This document shows, piece after piece, positions 27,012 to 35,901 of a stretch of 64,000 bases of DNA (its first letter is position 1; each line of letters begins with the position of its first letter). The stretch covers positions 5,389,001 through 5,453,000 of the forward strand of contig NZ_CP080269.1 of assembly GCF_019431355.1 (NCBI RefSeq), in the 5' to 3' direction. Both the position numbers and the translations under genes were made by a program. Origin of the DNA: Paenibacillus sp. R14(2021). GTDB taxonomy: Bacteria > Bacillota > Bacilli > Paenibacillales > Paenibacillaceae. The notes below the pieces were generated by a model. It was not told where the DNA came from and made no database searches. It was given only the letters and a program-made list of their open reading frames with translations.

Positions 27012-27955
27012 TTGAAACCAAGAACCAAGTTGAAAAAGATTTTGCTAGGGGTGGGGGCTTTTTTCATACTTGCATATTTGATTGCAGGTGGATTCATTTG
27101 GTATAAGTATCATTCCGTTAAGCAAACGGCTACTACGATGTTCGAGCCAATCATCCGTCCGGTTTATGCAAGCACCTATCCTGAAGTAAAGCTCAAGTCA
27201 GCGCCGGTGAAACTGTCAGATAAAGAGCCGTTCACCGTGCCGCTGGTAGGGATAGACCATCGCGCGAATGACCATGGCCGATCCGACACCATGATCGTGC
27301 TTTCTGTTAATCCAGCCAAAAAAACGATTTTGATGTTTTAACGTTCCGTGGGACTCAAGAACGGAAATTGTCGGGCATGCCACGGTGGACAAGATCAATC
27401 ATGCGTATGCTTTCGGAAATATCGAGATGGCAACTCAGACCGTGGAGCAATTCTTGGATTATTAATTACAGTATTAGTGTATTTATGGAATAATTTTGTA
27501 AAATTATCCATACGCTTGGAAGCGTTGAGGGCGACAACCTGACTGTGTTTGAATTTCGGGGCATGCATTAAAGAAAGCGCATTTGAAAATGAGCGGTTCT
27601 GAAGTGCTTCAATTCTCGAGCATTCGGCATGAGGATCCGCGGGGGGATTTGGGAAGGAACGCGAGACAGCCGGAAATCGTTATAAGGATTATCCATCATT
27701 CGTTGAATATTTCGAATATTGCCCGTATGCAGATACTTCTAGGCGAGGTCGGAGACAGCGTCAGAACAAATATGAGTTTCAGCGAGATGAAAAGCTTTGT
27801 CAGCAAATACAGACGGATTTGGTAAGATTTATTTCGTCGAGATAAAAGGCAAAGGCCAAACCATCTACGGCGTCTTGTATTACATCGTGGACGATTCCGA
27901 GCGACAGCGGATTCAAAGCTTTATCAAGGAGCATCAACAACCGTTGAAGCCTTAA
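27012..27955 (+). pseudogene. Decayed LytR-CpsA-Psr (LCP) gene
   Basis: The TTG-started frame 27012-27341 encodes a TM anchor and an LCP start (R-A-N-D-H-G-R-S-D-T-M-I-V-L-S-V-N-P-A-K-K) matching the intact LCP protein at 34330-35277. An extra T near 27340 makes a stop; the frame then resumes (N-V-P-W-D-S-R-T-E, T-V-D-K-I-N-H-A-Y-A-F-G), breaks again near 27465 and is lost until about 27590. There S-G-S-E-V-L-Q-F-S, D-P-R-G-D-L-G-R-N-A-R-Q and a final G-K-G-Q-T-I-Y-G-V-L-Y-Y-I-V-D-D reappear in shifted frames. At least three lesions, so it cannot make the full phosphotransferase that links polymers to peptidoglycan. It is a diverged duplicate of the 34-kb gene. Confidence 0.9.
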
Positions 27956-28020
27956 TGCGAATAGCTTTGTCTGTTAGTTTACGCTGCATAAAAAGAAAAC
28001 CTTCGTTCGCGTCTGGACTG

Positions 28021-28069
28021 TGACCCGAAAAATGGACACTTACAAAAGTGACCTAATTCGGGTCATTTT
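28021..28069 (+). terminator. Inverted repeat with T-run after the LCP pseudogene
   Basis: TGACCCGAA pairs with TTCGGGTCA, and GGACACTT with AAGTGACC inside, followed by TTTT. It could be a terminator or the relic of a mobile-element end. Confidence 0.5.
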
Positions 28070-28250
28070 GCAGAGATTTAACGTTCTGCATGTTTCAGAG
28101 CGTTCCTTTACTTATGTACAAGCGTTTAAGTTAGTTGCATAAGGGTATCAGGCTGGGATAACACCTGCAGAAAACTTGCGAAAGCCATTCCTGCAAGGGC
28201 ATAAAACCCTGTCTAATCATCTTGAATTCTACAACCTTGACTAGTCGACA
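28070..28250 (+). pseudogene. Remnant of an IS3-family (IS150-type) orfA
   Basis: In one frame the DNA reads V-L-H-V-S-E-R-S-F-T-Y-V-Q-A-F-K-L-V-A, a stop, then G-Y-Q-A-G-I-T-P-A-E and, after small shifts, Q-G-H-K-T. This is the pattern of the helix-turn-helix subunit of IS150-like elements as I remember it. It is too short and broken to act, and no orfB is present. Confidence 0.45.
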
Positions 28251-28262
28251 TCAATGGACATT

Positions 28263-28299
28263 AAAAGAGATGACTCCTAATTAGAACAGGAGCCATCTT
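28263..28299 (-). terminator. Terminator of the tagO/wecA-like gene
   Basis: Minus strand: AGATGGCTCCT pairs with AGGAGTCATCT (one mismatch), then CTTTT. Confidence 0.75.
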
Positions 28300-28324
28300 A
28301 TTCTAAATTCTTTCTTTTACGTGG

Positions 28325-29473
28325 TTACAAATGGGGTAAGTTATTTCGATCGCGACTGTCGGTTCGAAGCAGCAAGCGCTGCAGGAAACTGATGAGCGGC
28401 CGACGGGACTTATCGACAATTCCAATAAGCTCGGCGCCAATTTGAAGGAAGAATGCGACCACCAGAATGAAGCCGAATGAAATCCAGTTCGCTGCTTCCG
28501 ACTGTACGATCGTTGACTGTAGAATCGCGCATATCCCGAAGAATGACGCAATCGCATAAATGATCAGCACCGTTCGGCGGTGGCTAAAGCCAAGCTCACG
28601 CAGACAGTGGTGGAGATGGCCCTTATCCGGAGCAAAGATTGGTTTCTTGTGGATCCAACGGCGGACGATCGCGAAGAACGTATCCGAGAGCGGGACTCCG
28701 ATAATCAAGAGTGGCGTAACGAACGAAACCATTGTGACTTGTTTAAAGCCGAGCATTGACAGGGTAGCCAGTCCGAATCCTAAGAACAACGACCCCGTAT
28801 CGCCCATGAATATCTTGGCCGGATGGAAGTTGTATACCAGAAAGCCGATAACGCCGCCCAGAAGCAACAAACTCAGCAAAATAACCGGTGCGAAGCCCAT
28901 CACGGCAGCCATAACCAATATCGTGCCGATCGCAATTGCCGATACGCCTGCAGCCAAACCGTCCAAGCCGTCGATTAGGTTGATTGCATTGGTTACACCG
29001 ACGATCCATAAGATTGTAATCGGAATACTGAGCCACGAAGCGACCGGATGGATGGCGTCGCCGAACGGGATGTTCAGCAGTTCGATTTTGACGCCGAAGC
29101 CGAATACGACGACGCATGCGGCGACGATCTGACCGAGCAGTTTGAACTTAGCCGACAATTCGAAGCGGTCATCCAACACGCCGATTAATACGATCATAGA
29201 ACCGCCTGTAAGCATGGCGTTGATTAGGTTTTTATCGTAGCTTCGAAATAGACCTTCCGGAATAAACGGCTGCATGGCGGAATAAGCGCCGATAAATGCA
29301 CCATATATACCCAAACCGCCAAGACGCGGCATGATTTTCGTATGAACTTTCCGGTGATTCGGCTTATCGATCGCGCCGACTTTGTAGGCAAGCTTGATAA
29401 CCAGCGGGGTAAGCGTCAGCGCAAGGCATAACGAAATCATGAATGCAACTGTGTAGAGAACGACGTGACTCAT
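28325..29473 (-). CDS. Undecaprenyl-phosphate sugar-1-phosphate transferase (TagO/WecA family)
   Basis: Integral membrane enzyme, 382 residues and about 11 TM segments, that moves a sugar-1-phosphate (typically GlcNAc-1-P) from UDP-sugar to undecaprenyl phosphate. Family motifs: a D-D (V-L-D-D-R) on the first cytoplasmic loop, N-L-I-D-G-L-D-G-L-A-A-G, F-M-G-D-T-G-S-L-F-L-G-F, and D-K-G-H-L-H-H-C-L. The ATG at 29473 has AAAGGAG eight bases upstream; 14 extra residues in the longer frame lack support. It could start wall teichoic acid or EPS. Its promoter carries operator O8, and no other initiating transferase is visible, so EPS initiation is a fair inference. Confidence 0.9.
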   Translation of the reverse strand: MSHVVLYTVAFMISLCLALTLTPLVIKLAYKVGAIDKPNHRKVHTKIMPRLGGLGIYGAFIGAYSAMQPFIPEGLFRSYDKNLINAMLTGGSMIVLIGVLDDRFELSAKFKLLGQIVAACVVVFGFGVKIELLNIPFGDAIHPVASWLSIPITILWIVGVTNAINLIDGLDGLAAGVSAIAIGTILVMAAVMGFAPVILLSLLLLGGVIGFLVYNFHPAKIFMGDTGSLFLGFGLATLSMLGFKQVTMVSFVTPLLIIGVPLSDTFFAIVRRWIHKKPIFAPDKGHLHHCLRELGFSHRRTVLIIYAIASFFGICAILQSTIVQSEAANWISFGFILVVAFFLQIGAELIGIVDKSRRPLISFLQRLLLRTDSRDRNNLPHL

Positions 29474-29610
29474 TTCCAACTCCTTTCCATTACTATCTTC
29501 AGATACAAGCTGCAAGTTGGTTTGTTAATCTCCATCGCTTTCATTCAAGGTATAGCCACCCTTCTCATTATGTACCTGTGTAAAATTGATCGGAGCTGCA
29601 GCTTGCGAAT

Positions 29611-29625
29611 GATACAATTCGTATC
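29611..29625. promoter_or_regulatory. Operator O8
   Basis: GATACAATTCGTATC: one perfect half-site and one with a single change, immediately downstream of the -10 of the tagO/wecA-like gene. Confidence 0.75.
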
Positions 29626-29626
29626 A

Positions 29627-29654
29627 ATAATACCATAATCAACCTATTAGTCAA
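29627..29654 (-). promoter_or_regulatory. Promoter of the tagO/wecA-like gene
   Basis: Minus-strand TTGACT (29654-29649), a 16-base spacer, and TATTAT (29632-29627); O8 begins next to it and covers the likely start point. Confidence 0.65.
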
Positions 29655-29726
29655 TTGGTTATTTGGGGTGGCAAGCAACTGATTAAGGAGAGCAAACCAA
29701 TTCGATTTAAACGATAATCTTCCTTG

Positions 29727-30389
29727 TTAGCGAAGCACGATCGTCATTTCTTTGTTATCTGCTATTTTGTTGTAATTTGGATCATTCACATATTTCGTCA
29801 GCAGACGAAAGCTTGTAATATCGTCAAACTTACTCGTTACCGGGAACACGATTTTGCCTTTCTTAACTACTTTCCCATTGAATTGGTCGCTAATCCGTTG
29901 CTTAGAATAAAGCGTATCTTCAGTTTGCTCTTTTGTGTTCAATACGAGTTGGGATTCGTCTACGTACCAAATCAACTTATCGTCCGAAGTATTTTCTACG
30001 GTAACATCGAGGATAATGGCAGCAATAGTTTCGGGCGACAACGAAAATTCTTTGTATGCCGGGTCGAATGTAACTTTGGAAACATTAAGTTTCATCGGGC
30101 CGTTATCCAAACTAGCATCCACTTTGAATGATTGCAGATTTTGCAAGGTCCCTGCACTTGAAAGAGTAACAGTTCGGGACGAAGCGTCATACTTAACATC
30201 CACGTCTAGAAGCGTCGCAGCGGCGCGAATGGGGATATATGTCGTACCGTTGATTAATTTGGTTTCTACGCTCGAGAGTTTTCCGTTGACGATCAACTTG
30301 ATAGAGGCGGATGCCGCATACGCTCCGACCCCTATTGAAAACCCAAGGATTGATGTCAGGATTCCAGCCACGATTATCTTATTCTTCAC
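29727..30389 (-). CDS. Exported copper-amine-oxidase-N-like domain protein
   Basis: 220 residues. The start is a GTG at 30389 with GGGGAGCGG upstream; the longer frame to 30437 is unlikely. A signal or anchor segment (M-K-N-K-I-I-V-A-G-I-L-T) ends near A-Y-A-A-S-A. Residues 30-75 (L-I-V-N-G-K, T-Y-I-P-I-R-A-A-A-T-L-L, V-K-Y-D-A-S-S-R-T-V-T-L) match the stalk domain common in Paenibacillus surface proteins. The rest is a beta-rich domain I do not recognise. It is near the EPS genes but has no palindrome upstream, so regulon membership is doubtful. Confidence 0.75.
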   Translation of the reverse strand: MKNKIIVAGILTSILGFSIGVGAYAASASIKLIVNGKLSSVETKLINGTTYIPIRAAATLLDVDVKYDASSRTVTLSSAGTLQNLQSFKVDASLDNGPMKLNVSKVTFDPAYKEFSLSPETIAAIILDVTVENTSDDKLIWYVDESQLVLNTKEQTEDTLYSKQRISDQFNGKVVKKGKIVFPVTSKFDDITSFRLLTKYVNDPNYNKIADNKEMTIVLR

Positions 30390-30605
30390 ATAAATCCGCT
30401 CCCCGAATATTTTTACTTTCTTTTTAATCTTACCCACTAGCGTTGAGTTAAATTTTCGAGAGACGAGCAGCCATTAGAGGTAACTCAGTACATTTGGTGG
30501 TTTTATGTATTTATGTTCACGGATGTAAAAACAACGACTGACCGTTCGCGCTTATGAGGATGCTTGCAGTCTACGTCCTGTAGAAGTTCTGCTTGGTTTT
30601 CGTTT

Positions 30606-31095
30606 CATCCGTGCGAGCCACTGCGCATACGGTTGCCAGAGCAACTAGTGCAGCCAACGTGAATTCTCAAGTATGCTATGTTCGACCTTTGTATCCATCT
30701 TGACGAGCACATCATGCAAAAGGCAATGAGTGCAATCCAGATTTGGTTGAGCACTGCTCCCTCACTCGTGCCGTAGAAACCGTTTTTATCCGAAGATGCT
30801 ACTTCATCCATTTGCAGAAGGTCTCAATTGCCCAGCGGTTTCGGTACATTTCATCGTTTTCATCGCCTATCAGATCAAATCGATAGGTTATTAGAAAGAG
30901 TAGGTTGCCTTCCGAATCGTTTGAATCATGCGAAGTACATTGGTCGAGGTCGGCTCGGCAAAGCGGCTCGCCCAATGAAAGACGATCGCGTTTGCGAAGC
31001 CGATCTCGAATGTGTATGAGATGTCCGTGAAACAGTCGTCTCAATCGCCATACGGTGATTTCGATATCCATCAGACTTGCTTTGCGGCTTTTGTG
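30606..31095 (-). pseudogene. IS4-family transposase remnant
   Basis: Minus-strand frames give L-L-F-L-I-T-Y-R-F-D-L-I-G-D-E and Y-R-N-R-W-A-I-E-T-F-C-K-W-M-K, the Y-(2)-R-(3)-E-(6)-K signature of IS4-type transposases. After stops and frame changes comes G-F-Y-G-T-S-E-G-A-V-L-N-Q-I-W-I-A-L-I-A, the usual C-terminal block. The N-terminal two thirds and the terminal repeats are not found. It lies just upstream of the broken rmlA and may mark the event that damaged that gene. Confidence 0.75.
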
Positions 31096-31146
31096 GACGG
31101 GAAGTTGAGGCTGCTTTGGTCAATACCAAGCAGAATCGACACTAAT

Positions 31147-31161
31147 GTGACATTTTGTATA
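31147..31161. promoter_or_regulatory. Weak upstream copy of the operator (O9b)
   Basis: GTGACATTTTGTATA has imperfect halves. It is 30 bp upstream of O9 centre to centre, echoing the multi-site layout at the EPS promoter. Confidence 0.35.
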
Positions 31162-31169
31162 CATTCCAC

Positions 31170-31198
31170 TTGACACGTTACAATTTGTATCATAAATT
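31170..31198 (+). promoter_or_regulatory. Promoter of the rfb (dTDP-rhamnose) operon
   Basis: TTGACA (31170-31175), a 17-base spacer and TAAATT (31193-31198), with the operator filling the spacer exactly as in the main EPS promoter. Confidence 0.7.
31177..31191. promoter_or_regulatory. Operator O9
   Basis: GTTACAATTTGTATC between -35 and -10 of the rfb promoter. Confidence 0.75.
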
Positions 31199-31500
31199 GG
31201 ATGTAAAGTCAAATTATGATTGTGTAGACCTATACAGCGCCAAAAATTTTCATGCACTTTTCTGTTGAGTTCGGTAAGACGTTGGCAGTAAACCGAGAGA
31301 ATTCGTAGAATGATGCAAAAAGCACTACTTACTTCCATTAATTTGTTGGGATGAAGTACTATGACCGCGCCAAGTATCGCAATATATTGGGCGTATCAAC
31401 AACAATACCGAGGAACTGAAGGGATTCTAGACGGAAGGTATGGTGCTGCTTTCGCAGGTGATGAACGTGGCGATAGACTCATAATTATCCTATCCTCCTT
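31199..31500. other. Decayed stretch between rfb promoter and rmlA remnant
   Basis: I could not find a convincing rmlA N-terminus here. Short frames (for example K-Y-Y-D-R-A-K-Y-R-N) have no recognisable match, so this looks like degraded coding DNA. Confidence 0.4.
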
Positions 31501-31504
31501 ATAA

Positions 31505-31720
31505 AATGATGAAGCAATATATAAATTTGATCTTGAGCGCTATAGGGTGGCGAAGCTCGGCAATAACGCCTACATTGTAAAGGGCGAACTAACATACGAT
31601 ATTCTGTCCGGATGGTGGACGGACGCAGGGACGCACGAGTCGAGGGAGCTGGCGAATGAGCTGGTCCGCCATAAGCCGTTCGATCTGACGTTCGGCAGAA
31701 TCGCCGCAGCCGCGAAATAG
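31505..31720 (+). pseudogene. rmlA: C-terminal remnant of glucose-1-phosphate thymidylyltransferase
   Basis: The frame ending in TAG at 31718-31720 reads [27 protein letters not shown], the conserved end of RmlA. An in-frame TAA at 31502 precedes it and there is no start codon or N-terminal nucleotidyltransferase domain. The other three dTDP-rhamnose genes follow at once, so this was the first gene of the operon. RmlA must now come from elsewhere, or the pathway is broken. Confidence 0.85.
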
Positions 31721-31743
31721 ACGGAAGCAAAGGAGCGCATAAC

Positions 31744-32295
31744 GTGAAACTCACAACAACGAAGCTGGACGGCGTATGGATCGTGGAGACGGACGTCTTC
31801 GGGGACCATCGGGGATTTTTTACGGAGAGCTACAATAAGCAGAAATTTGAAGAGGCCGGCATTGCGTGCGAATTTATCCAAGACAATCACTCCTATTCGG
31901 CGGAAGCGGGTACGCTGCGGGGCTTGCATTACCAGCTGGCGCCGTATGCGCAGACGAAGCTGATCCGGGCGACGGCTGGCGCTATCTACGATGTCGCGGT
32001 CGATATTCGTCAGGGCTCGCCCACGTACGGGGAATGGGTTGGCGTCGTCTTAAGCGAGAGCAACAAGCGCCAGCTGCTCGTGCCTAAGGGCTTCGCCCAC
32101 GGTTTCTGTACGTTGACGCCGCATGTGCAGGTCATGTACAAAGTCGACCAGCTCTATTCCAAGGCGCATGACCGTGGCATTCTCTGGTCCGACCCGGACC
32201 TTGGCATCGACTGGCCGAGCAGTCAAGTCGTGCTATCGGATAAGGATAAGGTTCACCCGCCCCTGCGCGAAGCGGACAACAATTTCAACCTATAG
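31744..32295 (+). CDS. rfbC: dTDP-4-dehydrorhamnose 3,5-epimerase
   Basis: Third step of dTDP-L-rhamnose synthesis. 183 residues with G-D-H-R-G-F-F-T-E-S-Y (about 21-31), Q-D-N-H-S-Y-S (catalytic His region), L-R-G-L-H-Y-Q and G-F-A-H-G-F-C-T-L, all standard RmlC motifs in the cupin fold. The GTG start has AAAGGAG nine bases upstream. It is 12 bases before rfbB in the same operon. Confidence 0.95.
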   Translation: MKLTTTKLDGVWIVETDVFGDHRGFFTESYNKQKFEEAGIACEFIQDNHSYSAEAGTLRGLHYQLAPYAQTKLIRATAGAIYDVAVDIRQGSPTYGEWVGVVLSESNKRQLLVPKGFAHGFCTLTPHVQVMYKVDQLYSKAHDRGILWSDPDLGIDWPSSQVVLSDKDKVHPPLREADNNFNL

Positions 32296-32307
32296 GAGAA
32301 GATAGAG

Positions 32308-33327
32308 ATGAAACTACTGGTGACCGGCGGTGCCGGCTTTATTGGAAGCAATTTTATCCGGTATATGATTGAACGCTATCCGGACTATTTAATTGTCAAT
32401 ATGGATGCATTGACGTATGCCGGTAATTTGGAGAACTTGGTCTCCATTGAGGGCTGCCCGAATTATGAGTTCGTGCGGGGAGATATCTGCGACGCGCAGC
32501 TCGTTCGCCATACGATCGAGGGATTCGGTATCGATACGATCGTTAATTTTGCCGCGGAATCCCATGTGGACCGCAGCATCACGGATCCGGATATTTTCAT
32601 CAAGACCAATGTGCTGGGCACGCAGGTGCTGCTAGGCGCGGCAAGGGAGCTCGGCATCGCGAAGTACGTGCAGATCTCGACGGATGAAGTGTACGGCTCG
32701 CTGGGCGACACCGGGTATTTCACCGAGGAGACGCCGCTTGCGCCGAATAGTCCGTATTCCGCCAGCAAGGCGGCAGGTGACCTGCTTGTACGCGCCTACC
32801 ACGAGACGTACGGGATGAACGTGAACATTACGCGCTGCTCGAACAATTACGGTCCGTATCATTTTCCAGAGAAGCTGATTCCGCTTATGGTGACGAACGC
32901 GCTGGAAGGCAAGCAGCTTCCCGTCTACGGCGACGGCAAGAACGTTCGTGACTGGCTCCATGTCATGGATCACGCCTCGGCGGTCGATCTCGTGCTGCAC
33001 GAGGGGAAAGCGGGAGAGGTCTACAATATCGGCGGGCATAACGAGCGCCGCAACATCGATATCGTGCAGACGATACTCGCGCTGCTCGGCAAATCGGAGG
33101 AGCTGATTCAATACGTGGAAGACCGCAAGGGGCATGACCGCCGTTATGCGATCGATCCTTCCAAAATCGCCTCCGAGCTCGGCTGGCGTCCGGTCTATAC
33201 GTTCGAATCCGGCATTCAAGAGACGGTAGCGTGGTATCAGAATAATGAAGCATGGTGGCAGCGCATCAAGAACGGCGAGTACCTGGACTACTACACTCAA
33301 CAGTACAGCGAGAAACGCTATGGATAA
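32308..33327 (+). CDS. rfbB: dTDP-glucose 4,6-dehydratase
   Basis: Second step of dTDP-rhamnose synthesis. T-G-G-A-G-F-I-G-S-N-F at 6-16 binds NAD; S-T-D-E-V-Y-G-S with D-E carries the dehydratase acid/base pair; Y-S-A-S-K-A-A supplies Y-x3-K; R-C-S-N-N-Y-G-P-Y-H-F-P-E-K-L-I-P is typical RmlB. 339 residues. The last codons overlap the rfbD start by eight bases. Confidence 0.96.
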   Translation: MKLLVTGGAGFIGSNFIRYMIERYPDYLIVNMDALTYAGNLENLVSIEGCPNYEFVRGDICDAQLVRHTIEGFGIDTIVNFAAESHVDRSITDPDIFIKTNVLGTQVLLGAARELGIAKYVQISTDEVYGSLGDTGYFTEETPLAPNSPYSASKAAGDLLVRAYHETYGMNVNITRCSNNYGPYHFPEKLIPLMVTNALEGKQLPVYGDGKNVRDWLHVMDHASAVDLVLHEGKAGEVYNIGGHNERRNIDIVQTILALLGKSEELIQYVEDRKGHDRRYAIDPSKIASELGWRPVYTFESGIQETVAWYQNNEAWWQRIKNGEYLDYYTQQYSEKRYG

Positions 33328-34189
33328 GCGCACGATCGTCGTAACCGGTGCACAGGGCCAGCTCGGCCATGATATGGTCGAGCTGCTGCAGGCGCTTGGA
33401 TTTGAGGTATTCGGCTTGGGCCGGCAGGAGCTCGATATTACGGATCTGGAGCGATGCGCCGCCGTCTTGACCGCGATCAATCCAGAGGCTATCGTGCATA
33501 CGGCGGCGTATACCCAAGTGGATGCGGCAGAGACCGACAGCGAGGAAGCCTTCCGGGTCAATGCATTCGGGACGCGCAATCTCGCCATTGTGGCGGAGCG
33601 CCTCGGAGCGAAGCTGGTGTACGTTAGCACGGATTATGTATTCGGCGGGCAGGGCACGCTGCCGTATGCCGAGGATCAAGCGACGCAGCCCATTAACGTC
33701 TACGGCAGCTCGAAGCTGGCTGGTGAGACTTATGTGCAGGAGCATTGCTCCCGGTTCTTCATCGCGCGGACCTCTTGGGTGTACGGCATGCACGGGAACA
33801 ATTTCGTGAAGACGATGCTAAAGCTGGCGCAAGAACGTCCTGTGCTCAGCGTCGTGAGCGACCAGATCGGCTGCCCGACGTATTCGCGGGATCTTGCGGC
33901 CTGCATTGCGGAAATGCTCGATACGGAGAAGTACGGGATCTACCACGTATCGAACGCGGGCAGCTGCTCCTGGTATGAATTTGCGCAAGCGATCTTCGAA
34001 TCGGCGGGGGTCTCCGTCCAAGTGGTCCCGGTCACGACGGAGCAATTCCCGCGTCCAGCCAAACGCCCGGCGTACTCGGTGTTCACTCATCGCGCTCTGG
34101 CGCGAAACGGATTTGAGCCGATGCGCCACTGGCGCTTAGCTTTGGATGTATTCATGCTGGAAATGGCTGCCGTGAAGGAAAGGTCTTAA
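33320..34189 (+). CDS. rfbD: dTDP-4-dehydrorhamnose reductase
   Basis: Final reduction to dTDP-L-rhamnose. T-G-A-Q-G-Q-L-G at 8-15, T-A-A-Y-T-Q-V-D near 66, S-T-D-Y-V-F-G-G and Y-G-S-S-K-L-A-G-E are RmlD motifs. 289 residues from the ATG at 33320; an earlier frame opening inside rfbB is a shadow. Translation is probably coupled to rfbB. Confidence 0.95.
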   Translation: MDKRTIVVTGAQGQLGHDMVELLQALGFEVFGLGRQELDITDLERCAAVLTAINPEAIVHTAAYTQVDAAETDSEEAFRVNAFGTRNLAIVAERLGAKLVYVSTDYVFGGQGTLPYAEDQATQPINVYGSSKLAGETYVQEHCSRFFIARTSWVYGMHGNNFVKTMLKLAQERPVLSVVSDQIGCPTYSRDLAACIAEMLDTEKYGIYHVSNAGSCSWYEFAQAIFESAGVSVQVVPVTTEQFPRPAKRPAYSVFTHRALARNGFEPMRHWRLALDVFMLEMAAVKERS

Positions 34190-34329
34190 CCGTAATTCAT
34201 AGGGACGAAACGGCCTAATTTTCTCAACCGACAGGGTGACGATGATGCAGTTGATCACAAGTATGGAACTGCATTCAACACTGCGGAAGTCGCACGCAGC
34301 AAAAGTAAACCGATAAGGAGTCCTGCACC

Positions 34330-35277
34330 ATGAAGCGTTCATTGAAGCGCACGTTGATCTGGACCGCGTCCGCTGTGGTCGTCCTGCTGCTGGCAGGCGG
34401 CTCGTATGTCTGGTACCTATACCATTCGGCGGAGCAGACCGCAGCCAAAATGTACGAGGAGATCGCACCCAGCAAGCCGGTCTACGTCAGTAAGGACCCC
34501 GGCATCGCCAAGCAGCTAGAGCCTGTCCAAATGAGCAAGCTAGACTCTTTCACAGTATTGGTTCTTGGCGTTGACGAGCGGCAGAACGACCGTGGACGTT
34601 CTGATACAATGATCGTCCTGACGGTAAATCCGGCCAAGCGTTCGATGCTGATGTTCAACATTCCCCGGGATTCGAGAACGGAGATCATCGGTCATGGTAC
34701 CGTGGACAAAATCAATCACGCATACGCCTTCGGCGGTGTTCAGATGTCCCTGCAGACGGTTGAGAATTTCATCGATTACCCGATCGACTATTTCGTCAAG
34801 GTTAACATGGAGGGCTTCGCACACCTCATCGACATGGTGGGCGGTGTTGAAGTGGATAATCCATTCGCGTTCGATTACGAAGGCGATCATTTCGACAAAG
34901 GGCATCTGCAGCTGGATGGGACACAGGCGTTAAAGTATTCCCGCATGCGCTACGACGATCCGCGAGGCGATTTTGGCCGTAATACGAGGCAAAGGGACAT
35001 TCTTCAGGAAATCATGAAGAACGCGCTGAGTATGTCTTCCGTAACGCATGTGCAGGCGATGCTGAGCGAGCTAGGCGACAGCGTCAAGACGAATATCACC
35101 TTCTCGGAGATGAAGACCTTCGCGAAGGATTATCGGCAGAGCATCGATAAAGTGGACACGGTCGAAATCCAGGGAAAAGGGCAAACAATCAACAAAGTCT
35201 GGTATTACATAGTCAACGATCAGGAACGTCTGCGTATCCATAATCAGATGAAGGCGCATCTAGACAAGGGAAACTAA
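34330..35277 (+). CDS. LytR-CpsA-Psr (LCP) family polymer ligase
   Basis: Membrane-anchored enzyme that moves undecaprenyl-linked polymer onto peptidoglycan. A cytoplasmic K/R-rich head and one TM at about 9-28 are followed by the extracellular LCP domain: L-G-V-D-E-R-Q-N-D-R-G-R-S-D-T-M-I-V, N-I-P-R-D-S-R-T-E, H-A-Y-A-F-G-G and D-D-P-R-G-D-F-G-R-N-T-R-Q, including the Arg/Asp residues that bind the pyrophosphate. 315 residues. The ATG has AAGGAG upstream. It is the intact homologue of the pseudogene at 27 kb and lies 140 bases after rfbD, so it may help anchor a rhamnose-containing polymer. Confidence 0.92.
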   Translation: MKRSLKRTLIWTASAVVVLLLAGGSYVWYLYHSAEQTAAKMYEEIAPSKPVYVSKDPGIAKQLEPVQMSKLDSFTVLVLGVDERQNDRGRSDTMIVLTVNPAKRSMLMFNIPRDSRTEIIGHGTVDKINHAYAFGGVQMSLQTVENFIDYPIDYFVKVNMEGFAHLIDMVGGVEVDNPFAFDYEGDHFDKGHLQLDGTQALKYSRMRYDDPRGDFGRNTRQRDILQEIMKNALSMSSVTHVQAMLSELGDSVKTNITFSEMKTFAKDYRQSIDKVDTVEIQGKGQTINKVWYYIVNDQERLRIHNQMKAHLDKGN

Positions 35278-35357
35278 GTCATCCCTTCGCGTGAACGGCA
35301 TAAATCACTTCCCCAATTCATAAAGTGAAGTAGCTTTTATGGACAAGGGGGATTGAG

Positions 35358-35858
35358 ATGGGAAGAGGCAGAAGCAACCGGAACGGAGCGGCGCTCAAGC
35401 TGCTGCTTGCCGTATTTGCGGTGCTAGTCATTTGGATGACGTGGAACAACTTGGAAGGGAAGATCGGCCGAAGCGACGCGGAGCAAGCGCTTGAAGCCGT
35501 TGAAAAATTCTATCACTATGAGCAGACCGGCGACTTCGGGAGCTCTTGGGAACTGTTTCACCCCGTGATGCAGCAGCGCTTCGACAAGGCGGCGTATATT
35601 CAGAAGCGCGCCCATATCCTCCTGCAGGATTTTGGCGTGACGACATTCCAATTACATGTGAGTGCGGCTAAACGACTGACAGATTGGCGAATGAGCGCGG
35701 AAGCGCAGCCAATTCCGACCGTGTACGAAGTGGAAGTAACGCAAACCTTCCAAAGTCCCTATGGCAATTTCAGCCTCCAGCAACCCTGCTTCGCCGCGCT
35801 GGCGGACGGGCATTGGAAACTTCTCTGGTCATATGAAACAGAAAACGAGCACGTGTGA
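35358..35858 (+). CDS. Small membrane-anchored protein of unknown function
   Basis: 166 residues with a basic start (M-G-R-G-R-S-N-R), one TM segment at about 12-28 and an extracytoplasmic domain. A-L-E-A-V-E-K-F-Y-H-Y-E-Q-T-G-D-F-G-S-S-W-E-L-F-H-P is the beginning of an NTF2-like cone fold by pattern, and it ends with alternating beta strands (V-Y-E-V-E-V-T-Q-T-F, G-H-W-K-L-L-W-S). Strong AAGGGGG ribosome site. It is probably the last gene of the rfb-LCP unit; a role beside LCP is conjecture. Confidence 0.75.
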   Translation: MGRGRSNRNGAALKLLLAVFAVLVIWMTWNNLEGKIGRSDAEQALEAVEKFYHYEQTGDFGSSWELFHPVMQQRFDKAAYIQKRAHILLQDFGVTTFQLHVSAAKRLTDWRMSAEAQPIPTVYEVEVTQTFQSPYGNFSLQQPCFAALADGHWKLLWSYETENEHV

Positions 35859-35873
35859 CGAAGTGTATACTTC

Positions 35874-35901
35874 TTGCTTTATATGATACAAATTGTATCA
35901 T
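35874..35901 (+). promoter_or_regulatory. Promoter of the pqqD-like unit
   Basis: TTGCTT (35874-35879), a 16-base spacer and TATCAT (35896-35901); the perfect operator covers most of the spacer and the -10. Confidence 0.5.
35885..35899. promoter_or_regulatory. Operator O10, perfect consensus
   Basis: GATACAAATTGTATC, extended by T/A on each side to a 17-bp perfect-arm palindrome. Confidence 0.82.

Noticed and set aside
34606..34620. GATACAATGATCGTC in the LCP gene
   Set aside because: A single half-site in the conserved S-D-T-M-I-V codons, with no symmetric partner.
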